Positions 1 through 9,617 of a DNA stretch of 34,437 nucleotides are shown here, piece after piece. The stretch spans positions 1-34,437 of the forward strand of contig CAITQC010000132.1 of the NCBI GenBank assembly GCA_903894425.1, in the 5' to 3' direction. Origin of the DNA: an uncultured Actinomycetes bacterium (GTDB taxonomy: Bacteria > Actinomycetota > Actinomycetes > Nanopelagicales > Nanopelagicaceae). Numbering within the stretch: the stretch's first letter is position 1; each line of letters starts with the position of its first letter. The notes below the pieces were generated by a model. The model ran no database searches. It saw nothing but the letters and a program-made list of their open reading frames with translations, and was not told the origin of the DNA. A program made the position numbers and the translations under genes.

Positions 1-359
1 ACATCATCCATTGAGATATCGATACCTGCAGCTTTCATCTTTTCAATCATCTTTCGCATACGTGGCAGGCGTCCATCGCGCGTTTCTTCAAGCATCACCT
101 GCATCTCTAAATGTGCGCCGTCGAAGAGAAGCCCAAGCATATGAACACTTATCCCATCATTTGTCAGGCAAGAGATTTCGCTACCAAGAACTAAGGCCAA
201 ATCGCCACGTAAGGTTTGCACTGCTTCTTCCCAACCAGAGGTTGTATCGTGATCTGAAATACCCAGCACGGTTAATCCTTGGGCAATAGCTTTATTGACT
301 AAGTCACGCGGGCTATCGGTTCCGTCACTGTTATTTGTGTGCGTGTGCAGATCGATCAT
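1..359 (-). CDS. PHP-domain metal-dependent phosphoesterase (C-terminus cut by window edge)
   Basis: Manual reverse-strand translation from ATG at 359: MIDLHTHTNNSDGTDSPRDLVNKAIAQGLTVLGISDHDT... with the PHP motifs HTHTxxSDG and SDHD; ATGA overlap with the upstream EamA gene. Absent from the ORF track because it is partial. Confidence 0.88.
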   Translation of the reverse strand, partial: MIDLHTHTNNSDGTDSPRDLVNKAIAQGLTVLGISDHDTTSGWEEAVQTLRGDLALVLGSEISCLTNDGISVHMLGLLFDGAHLEMQVMLEETRDGRLPRMRKMIEKMKAAGIDISMDD

Positions 360-1261
360 GGTGCAAGTTCCAGAGTTGAACTCCTTGATCGGGTCACTAC
401 TAAAACGCAGCCAATCAAAATTAATGCAATACCAGGGAGGATTCCAAGTGGCGGGCTTTGCCCAAGCCACCAAATAGCAAGCAGTGAACTAACAGGAACT
501 TCGAAAAATATTATGAGTGAAACTACGGCAGGAGAAACGCGTTTTAAAGCTGCGTTAAACATTGAGTGACCCAGGATCTGTGCACCAAAAACTAGGCCGA
601 GCAAGATCCACCACTCACGAGCCGAAAAATTAATAATCGGAAAGCCCATCACTAAAGCCATAGGCAACGCAGTTATCGCACACACAAAGTAGCAAACCGT
701 TGTGTACACAGTGGTCTCTACTGTGCGCTGAGATTTTGAGCCCGCGATCATGTACAGAGCGGCAAGGGCCGCTGAAATTAATGCGGCGAGATCTCCCAAG
801 AATGAGCGAAGCGAAATGTGCAGATCGATACCTGAAATCAAGAGAACACCCGCGAAACTGACAATCATTCCAAGCCAGGCTTTAGATGGAATATGTCCAC
901 CACTTAACTTTACAAAGATTGCCGCAAAAATCGGTTGAAGTGCAACCAGCGCGGTACCCGATGCAACGCTTGTCCATCGCATAGCCAAGAAGAAGCCTAC
1001 GAAGTGAATTGCGAGGACAGAACCGGCAATAACCGCCCATTTAATTCCTTCGCGGTGGCGCCGATGTTTAAGTGCAAATGGAAGTGTTAATAACGAGCCA
1101 CCAAGATTTCTCCAGAAAATTAACGTTGGAATCGGCATCGCGCTCATTGCAATAAGTGGCCCTGAAGTTCCGATTCCTAAAATACCAACACCCAAGCGGA
1201 TCAGATCTGGTCTTGCTGGAATCGCGGTGTGGCTATCGCGCGAATCCGCTTGAGATTTCAA
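356..1261 (-). CDS. EamA/DMT-superfamily permease
   Basis: 301 aa, about 10 hydrophobic segments, EamA-like repeats (GTALVALQPIFAAIF; LIIFFEVPVSSLLA). TTG start overlaps the Mrp stop. Confidence 0.85.
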   Translation of the reverse strand: MKSQADSRDSHTAIPARPDLIRLGVGILGIGTSGPLIAMSAMPIPTLIFWRNLGGSLLTLPFALKHRRHREGIKWAVIAGSVLAIHFVGFFLAMRWTSVASGTALVALQPIFAAIFVKLSGGHIPSKAWLGMIVSFAGVLLISGIDLHISLRSFLGDLAALISAALAALYMIAGSKSQRTVETTVYTTVCYFVCAITALPMALVMGFPIINFSAREWWILLGLVFGAQILGHSMFNAALKRVSPAVVSLIIFFEVPVSSLLAIWWLGQSPPLGILPGIALILIGCVLVVTRSRSSTLELAP

Positions 1262-2388
1262 CTGTTCTCCGGAGTAATCCCCAAGCGGACACCCAGTAAC
1301 GATTTACTTCGCTTGACTAATGTTTCGGCAATCTGTGCGATAGCTCTTGCTGATTCTGATTCTGGATCAGATTCAACAATCGGCACGCCTTCATCTCCAC
1401 CAGTGCGAAGATCTGGATTAAATGCGATCTTTCCTAATAATGGAACATCGCTTCCGACAAGGGCAGATAAACGTTTAGAGGTTTCTTCGCCTCCACCTGT
1501 TCCAAAGAGAGAAATCTTTTCACCGCAGGTAGGACATGGAAACTCCGACATATTTTCTACAACGCCAATTACTCGCTGATGAATTTGATGAGCGATTCTT
1601 CCTGCGCGCTCGGCAACTTCTGCAGCTGCCACTTGTGGAGTTGTTACAACAACAATCTCAGAGTTAGGAATTAGTTGGCCAAGTGAAATAGCTAAGTCGC
1701 CGGTGCCTGGTGGAAGATCGATAAGGAGTACATCCAAATCTCCCCAGTAAGCATCTGAAAGCAACTGCTCAAGTACGCGGTGCAACAATGGTCCGCGATA
1801 AGCAACTGGATCAGAGCGCTCAGGTTTAAACATCTCCATTGACACCACTTTTACGCCAAAAGCCTCAAGTGGAATAAAGAGTTGATCAATAGCTGTTGGG
1901 CGCTGACCCATTAATCCCATTAAACGAGGGATTGAATGTCCATAAACATCTGCATCTAAAATACCGACCCGAAGGCCTTTTTTAGAAAATGCAATCGCAA
2001 GATTTGCCGTGACCGAAGATTTACCAACGCCGCCTTTGCCCGATGCAATTCCAATTACTCGAGTCAGTGATTCTGGTTGAGCAAAGGGAATTGTTTTTTC
2101 ACGGCCACCACGTACAACTTTTTTTACGTTATCGCGTTGTTCTTGATTCATAGTTCCAAAAACTAGATTAATGCTCTTAACGCCTTCGACATTGGAAAGC
2201 GCGGTTGTAATGTCACTGCGGAGGCGATCTTGCATTGGACACCCAGAAATTGTTAATAGCACTTTGATTGAAACAGCGCCGTTTTCTTCATTTAGATCTT
2301 CGACCATACCAAGGTCGGTAATTGATCTGTGGAGTTCAGGGTCTTGAACTTTTGTTAGCGCATCGGCAAGTAGGTCGATAAGGCTCAT
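1258..2388 (-). CDS. mrp: Mrp/ApbC/NBP35-family Fe-S cluster carrier ATPase
   Basis: Deviant Walker A GIASGKGGVGKSSV, N-terminal MIP18/DUF59-like domain, C-terminal CPTC; ATGA overlap with tatB. Confidence 0.93.
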   Translation of the reverse strand: MSLIDLLADALTKVQDPELHRSITDLGMVEDLNEENGAVSIKVLLTISGCPMQDRLRSDITTALSNVEGVKSINLVFGTMNQEQRDNVKKVVRGGREKTIPFAQPESLTRVIGIASGKGGVGKSSVTANLAIAFSKKGLRVGILDADVYGHSIPRLMGLMGQRPTAIDQLFIPLEAFGVKVVSMEMFKPERSDPVAYRGPLLHRVLEQLLSDAYWGDLDVLLIDLPPGTGDLAISLGQLIPNSEIVVVTTPQVAAAEVAERAGRIAHQIHQRVIGVVENMSEFPCPTCGEKISLFGTGGGEETSKRLSALVGSDVPLLGKIAFNPDLRTGGDEGVPIVESDPESESARAIAQIAETLVKRSKSLLGVRLGITPENS

Positions 2389-2690
2389 ATAAGCTCTGGA
2401 TCAATCTTTGCGGTAGGACGCGTTGCTTTAACGGCTGGTTTATCATCAAGAAGATCACCCAACTGCTTTTTTACAAAAGTTTTGGGATGTAAGTCCGCTG
2501 GCTGAAGATTTTCAAAACCAGGCCCCAGGTTTTCGCGAAGTTCTGCTGTGGCAGTCTGCGAGAGCGCTCGAATCTTTTTGACCCACTTTGCCGCCTCGGA
2601 GGCAGCTTTGGGTAAACGCTCTGGTCCTAGCAAGATCATTCCTAAAACCGCTAGGCCAAGGATTTCTCCAGCGCCAATGTCAAAAAACAT
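2385..2690 (-). CDS. tatB: Sec-independent (Tat) translocase subunit TatB
   Basis: N-terminal TM followed by LGPERLPKAASEAAKWVKKIR amphipathic helix; located between htrA and mrp as in M. tuberculosis. Confidence 0.88.
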   Translation of the reverse strand: MFFDIGAGEILGLAVLGMILLGPERLPKAASEAAKWVKKIRALSQTATAELRENLGPGFENLQPADLHPKTFVKKQLGDLLDDKPAVKATRPTAKIDPELI

Positions 2691-2696
2691 AGTGCA

Positions 2697-2702
2697 AGCC
2701 TA
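2697..2702 (-). promoter_or_regulatory. -10 element TAGGCT, tatB (leaderless)
   Basis: TAGGCT-TGCACT-ATG(2690). Confidence 0.5.
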
Positions 2703-2717
2703 CCTTCAAAGCTGAAG

Positions 2718-3845
2718 TTAATTCTTGCCAGCAACTAAGGTTAAAGAGACAGTGACTTCTTTGCTGTTGCGGTAATAAGTAAGTGTGACCTTGTCGCCCA
2801 CGTTTCTAGCGCGAATATCCACGATTAGCTCCTCAGGCGTATTAATCGCCTTGCCCTCAAACTCAATAATGATATCTCCGGCTTTTAATCCAGCTTTTGC
2901 CGCTGGTCCACCTGGCAAAATCGCTGCGGGAGATTTTGCAACAAGTGCACCAACCCCTGTGAAATTCATATCAAGGGAGACGCCTAACACTGGATATGTA
3001 GCCTTGCCAGAAGTAATTAATTGATTTGCAGTCTTGCGTGCCTGATTAATTGGAATAGCAAAACCCAAACCAATCGAGCCAGTTTGTGAGGTAGAACCAA
3101 GGGAAGCGATTGCTGAATTAACTCCGATAACAGCCCCTGTTGCATCAACTAATGGTCCACCGGAATTTCCAGGGTTGATTGCAGCATCGGTTTGTAATGC
3201 ATTAATAAATGAGTTCTCTGTATTGGATTCACCAGCTGTTACGGGGCGATCTTTTGCACTGATAATTCCTAGGGTCACTGTTCCAGAAAGTCCAAGCGGA
3301 GAGCCGATTGCAATAACTGCATCACCAACCGCGACACTATCGCTATCTCCAAACTGTAGCGCTGGCAGATTCGTTGCTGAAATCTTAATAACCGCTAAAT
3401 CATATGATGCATCCCGTCCTACGATAGTTGCATCGTAGACATCACCATTATTTAGAGTTACCCGAAGTGTTCCATTTCCATCAGCTACATCTGAGATTAC
3501 GTGGTTGTTGGTTAAAATATAACCTTTACTATCAAATACAAAACCTGAACCCGTACCTCCGCCATTTGATGATCGAGTATTTATAGAAACAACCGAAGGC
3601 AATACGCGCTGTGCGATTCCGGCAACCGAGTCGGGTGCTCGTTCAATTGTGCTTGAAGAGTTAACGATATTGGCACCGCTTAAAAGAGATCCACCAGTTG
3701 CGGTGACACCAAGGAAGCCACCTAAACAACTTGCTAGAAGCGCGGTTATAAAGATTTTGCTGCGAGAACTCTTTGTAGGAATACTAGATTCCCACCATGG
3801 GCCAGCGGTGTCTACGGCTTTTTTTCTTGGAAAAATCATGTTCAT
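2718..3845 (-). CDS. HtrA/DegP-like S1C serine protease with PDZ domain
   Basis: Catalytic motifs TNNHV, ASYDLAVIKI and NPGNSGGPL; C-terminal PDZ (GPAAKAGLKAGDIIIEFEGKAI); N-terminal TM. Confidence 0.95.
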   Translation of the reverse strand: MNMIFPRKKAVDTAGPWWESSIPTKSSRSKIFITALLASCLGGFLGVTATGGSLLSGANIVNSSSTIERAPDSVAGIAQRVLPSVVSINTRSSNGGGTGSGFVFDSKGYILTNNHVISDVADGNGTLRVTLNNGDVYDATIVGRDASYDLAVIKISATNLPALQFGDSDSVAVGDAVIAIGSPLGLSGTVTLGIISAKDRPVTAGESNTENSFINALQTDAAINPGNSGGPLVDATGAVIGVNSAIASLGSTSQTGSIGLGFAIPINQARKTANQLITSGKATYPVLGVSLDMNFTGVGALVAKSPAAILPGGPAAKAGLKAGDIIIEFEGKAINTPEELIVDIRARNVGDKVTLTYYRNSKEVTVSLTLVAGKN

Positions 3846-3851
3846 ATCTTG

Positions 3852-4478
3852 CTACAACTTTGTTGCAACTAACAATCCATCACCAGCTGGAAGCAGGGTA
3901 CTCACCCAATGTTCTGTGTCATTCTTAATGATTTTCCCAGCCTCGCGAAGGGCGATGGTCTTTGGATCTCTTTGAGCTGGATCGTTGACCTTTGCCCCAC
4001 CGAAGAAATTGTCAATAACTAGCGCTCCGCCGCTACGCAAAATACGGTGAGATTCGCCAATAACAAAGGCAAGATCCTCTGGGTTATGACGTAGAACAAT
4101 TAAGTCATATGCCTTATCAGTAAGTTTAGAAATAACATCTAAAACCGAGTTAGTTATCAATCGGTATCGACTTGCTTCAATATCTGCATCTGCAAATGCT
4201 AACTTTGCGATTTGAGTATGTTCCATTTCATCATCAATTGATGTCAAAGTCCCGCTCTTAATAATGCCATCGAGTAGCCACAGGCTTCCAACGCCTGAAC
4301 CAGTACCGACTTCTACAACTGATTGAGCAGAAAGCGTGAAGGCTAGGTGGCGAAGATATGCACCGACTCCAGGGGTGACGTCGATGGCCCCAACCTCAAC
4401 TCCACGTGCACGAGCTTGAGATTTAAAATGGTCTTCAACTATGAAATTTTCGGCGTATGCATGCGGATCGGTTTTCAT
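3852..4478 (-). CDS. O-methyltransferase (class I SAM-dependent)
   Basis: VVEVGTGSGVGSLWLL SAM motif; start re-assigned to ATG 4478 (ATGA overlap with pepA) rather than ORF start 4496; Rv1220c-like position next to htrA. Confidence 0.85.
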   Translation of the reverse strand: MKTDPHAYAENFIVEDHFKSQARARGVEVGAIDVTPGVGAYLRHLAFTLSAQSVVEVGTGSGVGSLWLLDGIIKSGTLTSIDDEMEHTQIAKLAFADADIEASRYRLITNSVLDVISKLTDKAYDLIVLRHNPEDLAFVIGESHRILRSGGALVIDNFFGGAKVNDPAQRDPKTIALREAGKIIKNDTEHWVSTLLPAGDGLLVATKL

Positions 4479-5965
4479 TTTAGATTCATAATCCACTGAG
4501 TTAATAATCGGACCCCAAATCCAGTCCCGCCTTTAGGATTTTCTCCCGAATCTGTCTCACTTCGCGCCGTACCTGCAATGTCTAAGTGCACCCATCTGCG
4601 ATCACCTGCAAAATGTTCAAGGAATAGCGCAGCCGTAACTGAGCCGGCCGAGTACTTGGCTTTCTTTGCTAAGTGATTGAAATCTGCGATGTCACTTGCT
4701 AGTGCATCTTTGTAATCATCAATTAAAGGCATATGCCATACGCGATCACCAGATTCATTTCCGGCTTTTTCTAAATCCCGAGCAAGTTTCTGATCGCGCG
4801 TGTACATGGCGGCATACTGCTTACCCAGCCCTAACGATGCCGCACCTGTCAGTGTTGCAATATCAATTAAGTAATCTGGATCTAAATTCTTATCGGCATA
4901 GGCCAATCCGTCGGCAAGGACTAAACGTCCTTCTGCATCAGTATCGATAACTTCAACTGTGGTACCGCCATAGTGTGTAATGACATCGCTAGGGCGCTGG
5001 GCAGTTCCAGAGAAGGCGTTTTCGGCACACATCATCAAGGCACTCACTCGCACATTTGGTTGAAGTTCTTCAAGGGCCGTCAATGTTGCAAGAATCGCGG
5101 CAGCACCTGCCATGTCACTCTTCATCGCAATCATGTTGTCGTAAGGTCGCTTTAGATTTATGCCACCTGTATCAAAAGTAATTCCCTTACCGACCAATAC
5201 AACATGTGGAAGAGCTCTCTTGATTCCTTTCTTACCAGAAGGTGAATATTCAATCTCAATAAATCGTGGGCCTGGCTTTGGTGATGACAAACCAACTGCG
5301 CGAAGTCCCCCAAACTCTTTAAGCTCTTTTCCAGCTAAAACTTTTACCTTTAACCCCGTGTCTTTAGCAAACTCTTGAGCTTTAGTAGCCATCCACGCAG
5401 GAGTTTTAATATTAGAAGGCGTATGAACCAAATCACGAGCGCGCGTAATTGCTTTCGAAATAGTGAGAGCAGCATCGATTAACCCCTTGTCATTTGTTGC
5501 AACTATAAATGTTGGTACTCCTGCAGTTTCGCCTGTCTTTAAACTCCAGGTGTAGGCGCCCAGAGTTAAAGCAATTGCGTGAGCCTTGATATCTTCAGCT
5601 TTTAGCGCGCATGCGCAATAAACCATTGTGTTCTTGCTTCTAACTTTACGCGCAATTGAAGTTGCAGCGATTCTCATAGAAATTGTGGAGCTGTCTCCGA
5701 GCCCCACTAAGAAAAGACGATCAGTATTTGAACCATTTGCACTTACTGGAATTTCAAAAATCTCCCCAGCTTTTCCTGTTGGGGCAAAAAAGGTAAGTTC
5801 GTCGGTTAATTCGACATCGAAGTGTTTTTCGATATCGGCAATTAAATTTCCGGGAGCAGTAAATGAAAAACTGGAATCGTTTTTTTTATTGAAACCGATT
5901 GCGATTGAATTAGCCGATGTTGCTGCCGCTAACTCTGCCTTTGCTGCTTTTAAGATCCAGGACAT
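4475..5965 (-). CDS. pepA: Leucyl aminopeptidase (M17)
   Basis: GKGITFDTGGINLK, MKSDMAGAAA and DTDAEGRLVLADGL motifs. Confidence 0.95.
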   Translation of the reverse strand: MSWILKAAKAELAAATSANSIAIGFNKKNDSSFSFTAPGNLIADIEKHFDVELTDELTFFAPTGKAGEIFEIPVSANGSNTDRLFLVGLGDSSTISMRIAATSIARKVRSKNTMVYCACALKAEDIKAHAIALTLGAYTWSLKTGETAGVPTFIVATNDKGLIDAALTISKAITRARDLVHTPSNIKTPAWMATKAQEFAKDTGLKVKVLAGKELKEFGGLRAVGLSSPKPGPRFIEIEYSPSGKKGIKRALPHVVLVGKGITFDTGGINLKRPYDNMIAMKSDMAGAAAILATLTALEELQPNVRVSALMMCAENAFSGTAQRPSDVITHYGGTTVEVIDTDAEGRLVLADGLAYADKNLDPDYLIDIATLTGAASLGLGKQYAAMYTRDQKLARDLEKAGNESGDRVWHMPLIDDYKDALASDIADFNHLAKKAKYSAGSVTAALFLEHFAGDRRWVHLDIAGTARSETDSGENPKGGTGFGVRLLTQWIMNLK

Positions 5966-5972
5966 GCGATGA

Positions 5973-5978
5973 AGGCTA
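5973..5978 (-). promoter_or_regulatory. -10 element TAGCCT, pepA (leaderless)
   Basis: TAGCCT-TCATCGC-ATG(5965). Confidence 0.5.
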
Positions 5979-5993
5979 TCGCCTGCTAGCGAA

Positions 5994-6173
5994 TTACTTC
6001 TTAACTAATGCGACCGCGGCATGCAAAGCGGCGCTGAGGTTGTTAGCTTCTTCAGAGTTGAGTTCGACGACTAGTCGACCTCCACCTTCTAGAGGAATTC
6101 GCATCACTAATGAGCGAGCCTCCTTTGTGACCTCCATTGGACCATCACCGGTTCGGGGTTTCATGGCTGCCAT
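5994..6173 (-). CDS. DUF3117 family small protein (Rv1211-like), 59 aa
   Basis: Manual translation MAAMKPRTGDGPMEVTKEARSLVMRIPLEGGGRLVVELNSEEANNLSAALHAAVALVKK*, with strong SD AAAGGAG upstream of ATG 6173. Shorter than the ORF-track cut-off. Confidence 0.9.
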   Translation of the reverse strand: MAAMKPRTGDGPMEVTKEARSLVMRIPLEGGGRLVVELNSEEANNLSAALHAAVALVKK

Positions 6174-6259
6174 GTGGGGACTCCTTTAAAGATGGACGGG
6201 GAAGGTGCAAGAGGAGAAGTATCTCGCATTTAGCGCGTGAGTGCGAAATCCTGCCAGGC

Positions 6260-6451
6260 CTATAAGCCTAAAATCGCGCTTAACCTGGCCTTACCACTGG
6301 AAATAACTACATCAACTGAGCGCTGTGGCACTTTGAGCATTACCGCAATCTCTTCGGCGCTTAGAGATTTTAGGTAGTGCAGAGTCAGGATAATCCGCTC
6401 CTCTTGCGGCAGCGATGCCAGTACCTGTGCCAGTGTGGTCGGATCGCTCAT
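6260..6451 (-). CDS. Stand-alone sigma-70 region 4-like HTH protein, 63 aa
   Basis: LASLPQEERIILTLHYLKSLSAEEIAVMLKVPQRSVDVVISSGKARL resembles ECF sigma region 4 (LPxxxRxxLxLxYxxxLSxxEIAxxLxxxxxxVxxxxxxARxxL); no region 2 upstream; TAACCT 7 nt before ATG. Confidence 0.75.
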   Translation of the reverse strand: MSDPTTLAQVLASLPQEERIILTLHYLKSLSAEEIAVMLKVPQRSVDVVISSGKARLSAILGL

Positions 6452-6458
6452 GGTTGCA

Positions 6459-6464
6459 AGGTTA
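6459..6464 (-). promoter_or_regulatory. -10 element TAACCT, sigma-r4-like gene (leaderless)
   Basis: TAACCT-TGCAACC-ATG(6451). Confidence 0.5.
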
Positions 6465-6498
6465 CTGGAATCGTTGCCTTAAGGCCCTGAGGTTGCTT

Positions 6499-6924
6499 CT
6501 AGCGGAATGTTCGAGAAAATCGCGCCAGCGAGATACGTACTCCGCCATAAAGGGCGGGCCAAATCATTAGGAAAATAACTCGAGGGGCCATTACTACTTC
6601 AGACCAATCAAAAGCCGTTGTGGATTGATCTATCTGGCGTAAATGAAAGCGACCCGTTCCTTTGATGATTTTTCCGCTATGAACGACTTCACATGTATGC
6701 GGTGGTTGCCACGTTGTAACTGACATCGTGTCAAGAATTCCCAATCTACCAATTCCGGTGAAAGCGCTTATATCTGTTCCGACACCTTCGGTAATTTGCG
6801 ATGTCACCCATACCTTAGTTTGTAACATCCAATCGCCTTGCTTTTCCCAGTGTGCTAGCGCGTTCCAAACTTCTTGGATTGGTGCCTTTATTATTACCGT
6901 AATCGAAATATTATTACTTGTCAT
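6499..6924 (-). CDS. SRPBCC (polyketide cyclase/START-like) family protein
   Basis: ISITVIIKAPIQEVWNALAHWEKQGDWM N-terminus typical of SRPBCC proteins; ATGA overlap with the LOG gene favours ATG 6924 over 6933. Confidence 0.75.
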   Translation of the reverse strand: MTSNNISITVIIKAPIQEVWNALAHWEKQGDWMLQTKVWVTSQITEGVGTDISAFTGIGRLGILDTMSVTTWQPPHTCEVVHSGKIIKGTGRFHLRQIDQSTTAFDWSEVVMAPRVIFLMIWPALYGGVRISLARFSRTFR

Positions 6925-7454
6925 ATTCGACATGCATTCAGTGCTTCATCGACAGTAGTTGTCCACGAAATTAATTCGCGCATTCCTGGTTTAATGAAAT
7001 TTTCGGTTTCCAGATGCTCAACTAATTCGTGCAGCGGGTCATAAATTCCAAATGGATCCAAAATAACTACGGGCTTGTTGTGAAACTTCAAATAGCGCCC
7101 TACCCATATTTCAAAAAACTCTTCCAGGGTTCCTGCTCCTCCGGGCAAAGTTATAAATGCATCTGCGATATCTGTTATTAACGCCTTGCGCTCTCCCATA
7201 GTTTCAACGACATGTAATTCGTCATTATCGTGATCAGCAAATTCAATATCTACCAATGCCTGTGGGATTACACCAATGGTTCGCCCGCCAGATTCGCGGG
7301 CACCACGCGAAACCGCGCCCATCATCGAGATATGGCCGCCACCGCTAACTAACTCCCATCTTTGGCCAGCAATCGCTGTGCCAAGTTCAAAAGCTAGGTC
7401 AACATACTTCTGGTCAATAGTTGGCGATGAAGAACAAAAGACTGCAATGCGCAT
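6921..7454 (-). CDS. LOG family / TIGR00730 Rossmann-fold protein (possible cytokinin riboside 5'-monophosphate phosphoribohydrolase)
   Basis: MRIAVFCSSSP, SGGGHISMMGAVSRGA, LPGGAGTLEEFFE motifs; start moved from 7508 to ATG 7454. Confidence 0.92.
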   Translation of the reverse strand: MRIAVFCSSSPTIDQKYVDLAFELGTAIAGQRWELVSGGGHISMMGAVSRGARESGGRTIGVIPQALVDIEFADHDNDELHVVETMGERKALITDIADAFITLPGGAGTLEEFFEIWVGRYLKFHNKPVVILDPFGIYDPLHELVEHLETENFIKPGMRELISWTTTVDEALNACRI

Positions 7455-7461
7455 GCAGGCA

Positions 7462-7467
7462 AGGATA
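7462..7467 (-). promoter_or_regulatory. -10 element TATCCT, LOG gene (leaderless)
   Basis: TATCCT-TGCCTGC-ATG(7454). Confidence 0.5.
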
Positions 7468-7472
7468 GGGGT

Positions 7473-7478
7473 TAGGCT
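7473..7478 (+). promoter_or_regulatory. -10 element TAGGCT, dapD (leaderless)
   Basis: TAGGCT-TAGTAC-ATG(7485). Confidence 0.5.
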
Positions 7479-7484
7479 TAGTAC

Positions 7485-8402
7485 ATGACGACTCTCGCAT
7501 CTGGCCATGGAGTTGCAACGGTGGCCGCTGGCAAAGTTCTCGATGTTTGGTTTCCATCACCAGCACTTGGCTCACTCACAAGTGCAGTTCCAGCAGAACT
7601 CACCGCACTTGTAGGAAGCGATGAAGTGCGCGGCGTTGTTCGGGAAATCATAAGTGTAGAAATCGACATAACGGCCGCTCCCAAAGATGCCGCTGATGCA
7701 TATTTAAGATTGCATCTGTTGTCTCATCGATTGCTTAAACCCCATGGTGTTTCACTCGATGGAATATTTGGACTGCTCAATAACGTTGTTTGGACTTCGG
7801 TTGGGCCATGTGCCGTCGAAGATTTTGATTTAACACGTGCGCGCTTAAAAGCTAAGTACGGCCATATCACTGTTTTTTCAGTCGACAAGTTCCCTCGGAT
7901 GGTTGATTACGTAATCCCAAGTGGAGTTCGAATTGCAGATGCTGACCGCGTTCGCCTTGGCGCACATTTGGCACCGGGCACCACAGTTATGCATGAAGGT
8001 TTCGTGAACTTCAATGCCGGAACCCTTGGAACTTCAATGGTCGAAGGTCGTATCTCAGCTGGAGTAGTTGTTGGCGATGGTACCGATATTGGTGGCGGCG
8101 CCTCGATTATGGGCACGCTCAGCGGTGGAGGTAAAGAGGTAATTTCAATCGGTGAAAAATCACTTCTTGGAGCAAACTCTGGTTGCGGAATTTCGCTAGG
8201 TGATAACTGTGTTATTGAAGCGGGTACTTACATCACTGCTGCTTCTAAAGTTCGACTTCCCGATGGTGAAATTGTAAAAGCTTCGGTTTTATCTGGTGGA
8301 AATAACTTACTCTTTCGCCGTAATTCACTTGATGGTGCAATTGAAGCGATTAATCGCACTGGATCATGGGGCGGACTTAATTCAGTTTTGCACGCCAACT
8401 AG
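7485..8402 (+). CDS. dapD: 2,3,4,5-tetrahydropyridine-2,6-dicarboxylate N-succinyltransferase
   Basis: Left-handed beta-helix hexapeptide repeats, [36 protein letters not shown]; actinobacterial DapD-type length. Confidence 0.92.
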   Translation: MTTLASGHGVATVAAGKVLDVWFPSPALGSLTSAVPAELTALVGSDEVRGVVREIISVEIDITAAPKDAADAYLRLHLLSHRLLKPHGVSLDGIFGLLNNVVWTSVGPCAVEDFDLTRARLKAKYGHITVFSVDKFPRMVDYVIPSGVRIADADRVRLGAHLAPGTTVMHEGFVNFNAGTLGTSMVEGRISAGVVVGDGTDIGGGASIMGTLSGGGKEVISIGEKSLLGANSGCGISLGDNCVIEAGTYITAASKVRLPDGEIVKASVLSGGNNLLFRRNSLDGAIEAINRTGSWGGLNSVLHAN

Positions 8403-9617
8403 AGCAAACCATGCTGAAGGTATCTTTGTTCGACTTCTAAATGTTTCACCTCGCAAAACCTCTTGTACTCCAGTACTTGAAGTTGCTTGAATCTGGCTAA
8501 CCGTTCCGCTCTCGTTATTGCCGAGGATTTCAAGGGAAACCACATCGGGTAAGAGAAATGCTGCTGCAATAACGCTCTGTGGAATTTCGCGATCCCATGA
8601 AACAAAGCGGGGGTTCAACGTTAAGTCCAGCGAGCCGGGATCATCAACAATCTGCGTATAGCTACGGGCGCTGCCCCACGCATTAATTGCCAACTCGGTT
8701 TTTCCGCCAGAGGATGAGAAAAAGTAAGCTGTAATCGCTGCCCCACCTTGTGTAATTGTTAAGCCAGTGGTGCGTGTGATTGTGTCTTTCCAAATCACTC
8801 CATACTTCTTTTCAAGCTCCTTGGAATATCCCAAGAATTTTTGATCTGAGATTTCTCCATATAAATCACAATCGCAAGCCGTTCTATATAGGCCGGCCTT
8901 GCTCAAGGCATATGTCCGAGAAGCGATTGCCTGCGCCTCTATTGCAGCGGTTGGCCAAAATGAGGGCATCTCACTTACTCCCCATAGATATTCATCTGCA
9001 AGGCGAACTAAGTTTGTAAGTTCGATTCGATAACCGGAGGCGCTTTTGACCGCCTTAATCTGCATCTGTCCATATCGGTATTTTTGAGATGAGCCAGAGT
9101 GAGTAACGGAAACTACAGACTCTGGACCATCTAGATAACGAGTGCCGCTCCAACGGATAGTAAAAACCCTATTACGGGTAAGCGTTTGCGTAGATTTTCC
9201 TAGTAAGACTTTTGGACTCACTGTGGAACCGATAATTGAAAAACTAAGAGAAGTGCCTGATGCCAAAGGAGTTGCATCGTTTTGCTGCCCTATGTCGCCT
9301 TGATAAATGTTAATCAGAGTATCTTTAGTGGTGTTTGTAATCTTTGCAGCTGTAAGTAAATGACCGATATTGACCCGTAAAATCTTTGAATCATCCTTCT
9401 GTTCAATCGCAACATCTTTGTAGAAATACTGCAAAATCTCAGTCGAATTTTTCCCAGCTAAGGCCATAGATCTGGCGCCCATCTGACTCAAACCCACGCC
9501 ATGTCCATAACCCGAACCGTGGAAAGAAAAGACCGTTGGTACATCTACGGCGTTGGCAGTTGGTGCCAACAATAAAAAGCCTAGAAGAGATGCAATAAAA
9601 GCTTTAGACGTCCTCAT
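8382..9617 (-). CDS. SpoIID/LytB-domain protein, secreted (signal peptide)
   Basis: Start re-assigned to ATG 9617: [23 protein letters not shown] signal peptide, [22 protein letters not shown] motif and [28 protein letters not shown] core. Confidence 0.88.
   Translation of the reverse strand: MRTSKAFIASLLGFLLLAPTANAVDVPTVFSFHGSGYGHGVGLSQMGARSMALAGKNSTEILQYFYKDVAIEQKDDSKILRVNIGHLLTAAKITNTTKDTLINIYQGDIGQQNDATPLASGTSLSFSIIGSTVSPKVLLGKSTQTLTRNRVFTIRWSGTRYLDGPESVVSVTHSGSSQKYRYGQMQIKAVKSASGYRIELTNLVRLADEYLWGVSEMPSFWPTAAIEAQAIASRTYALSKAGLYRTACDCDLYGEISDQKFLGYSKELEKKYGVIWKDTITRTTGLTITQGGAAITAYFFSSSGGKTELAINAWGSARSYTQIVDDPGSLDLTLNPRFVSWDREIPQSVIAAAFLLPDVVSLEILGNNESGTVSQIQATSSTGVQEVLRGETFRSRTKIPSAWFALVGVQN

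Noticed and set aside
6190-6250. Possible hairpin/terminator (TCGCA...TGCGA) between the sigma-r4-like gene and DUF3117
   Set aside because: Only about 5 bp of stem with a 13-nt loop and no U-tract; too weak to call.
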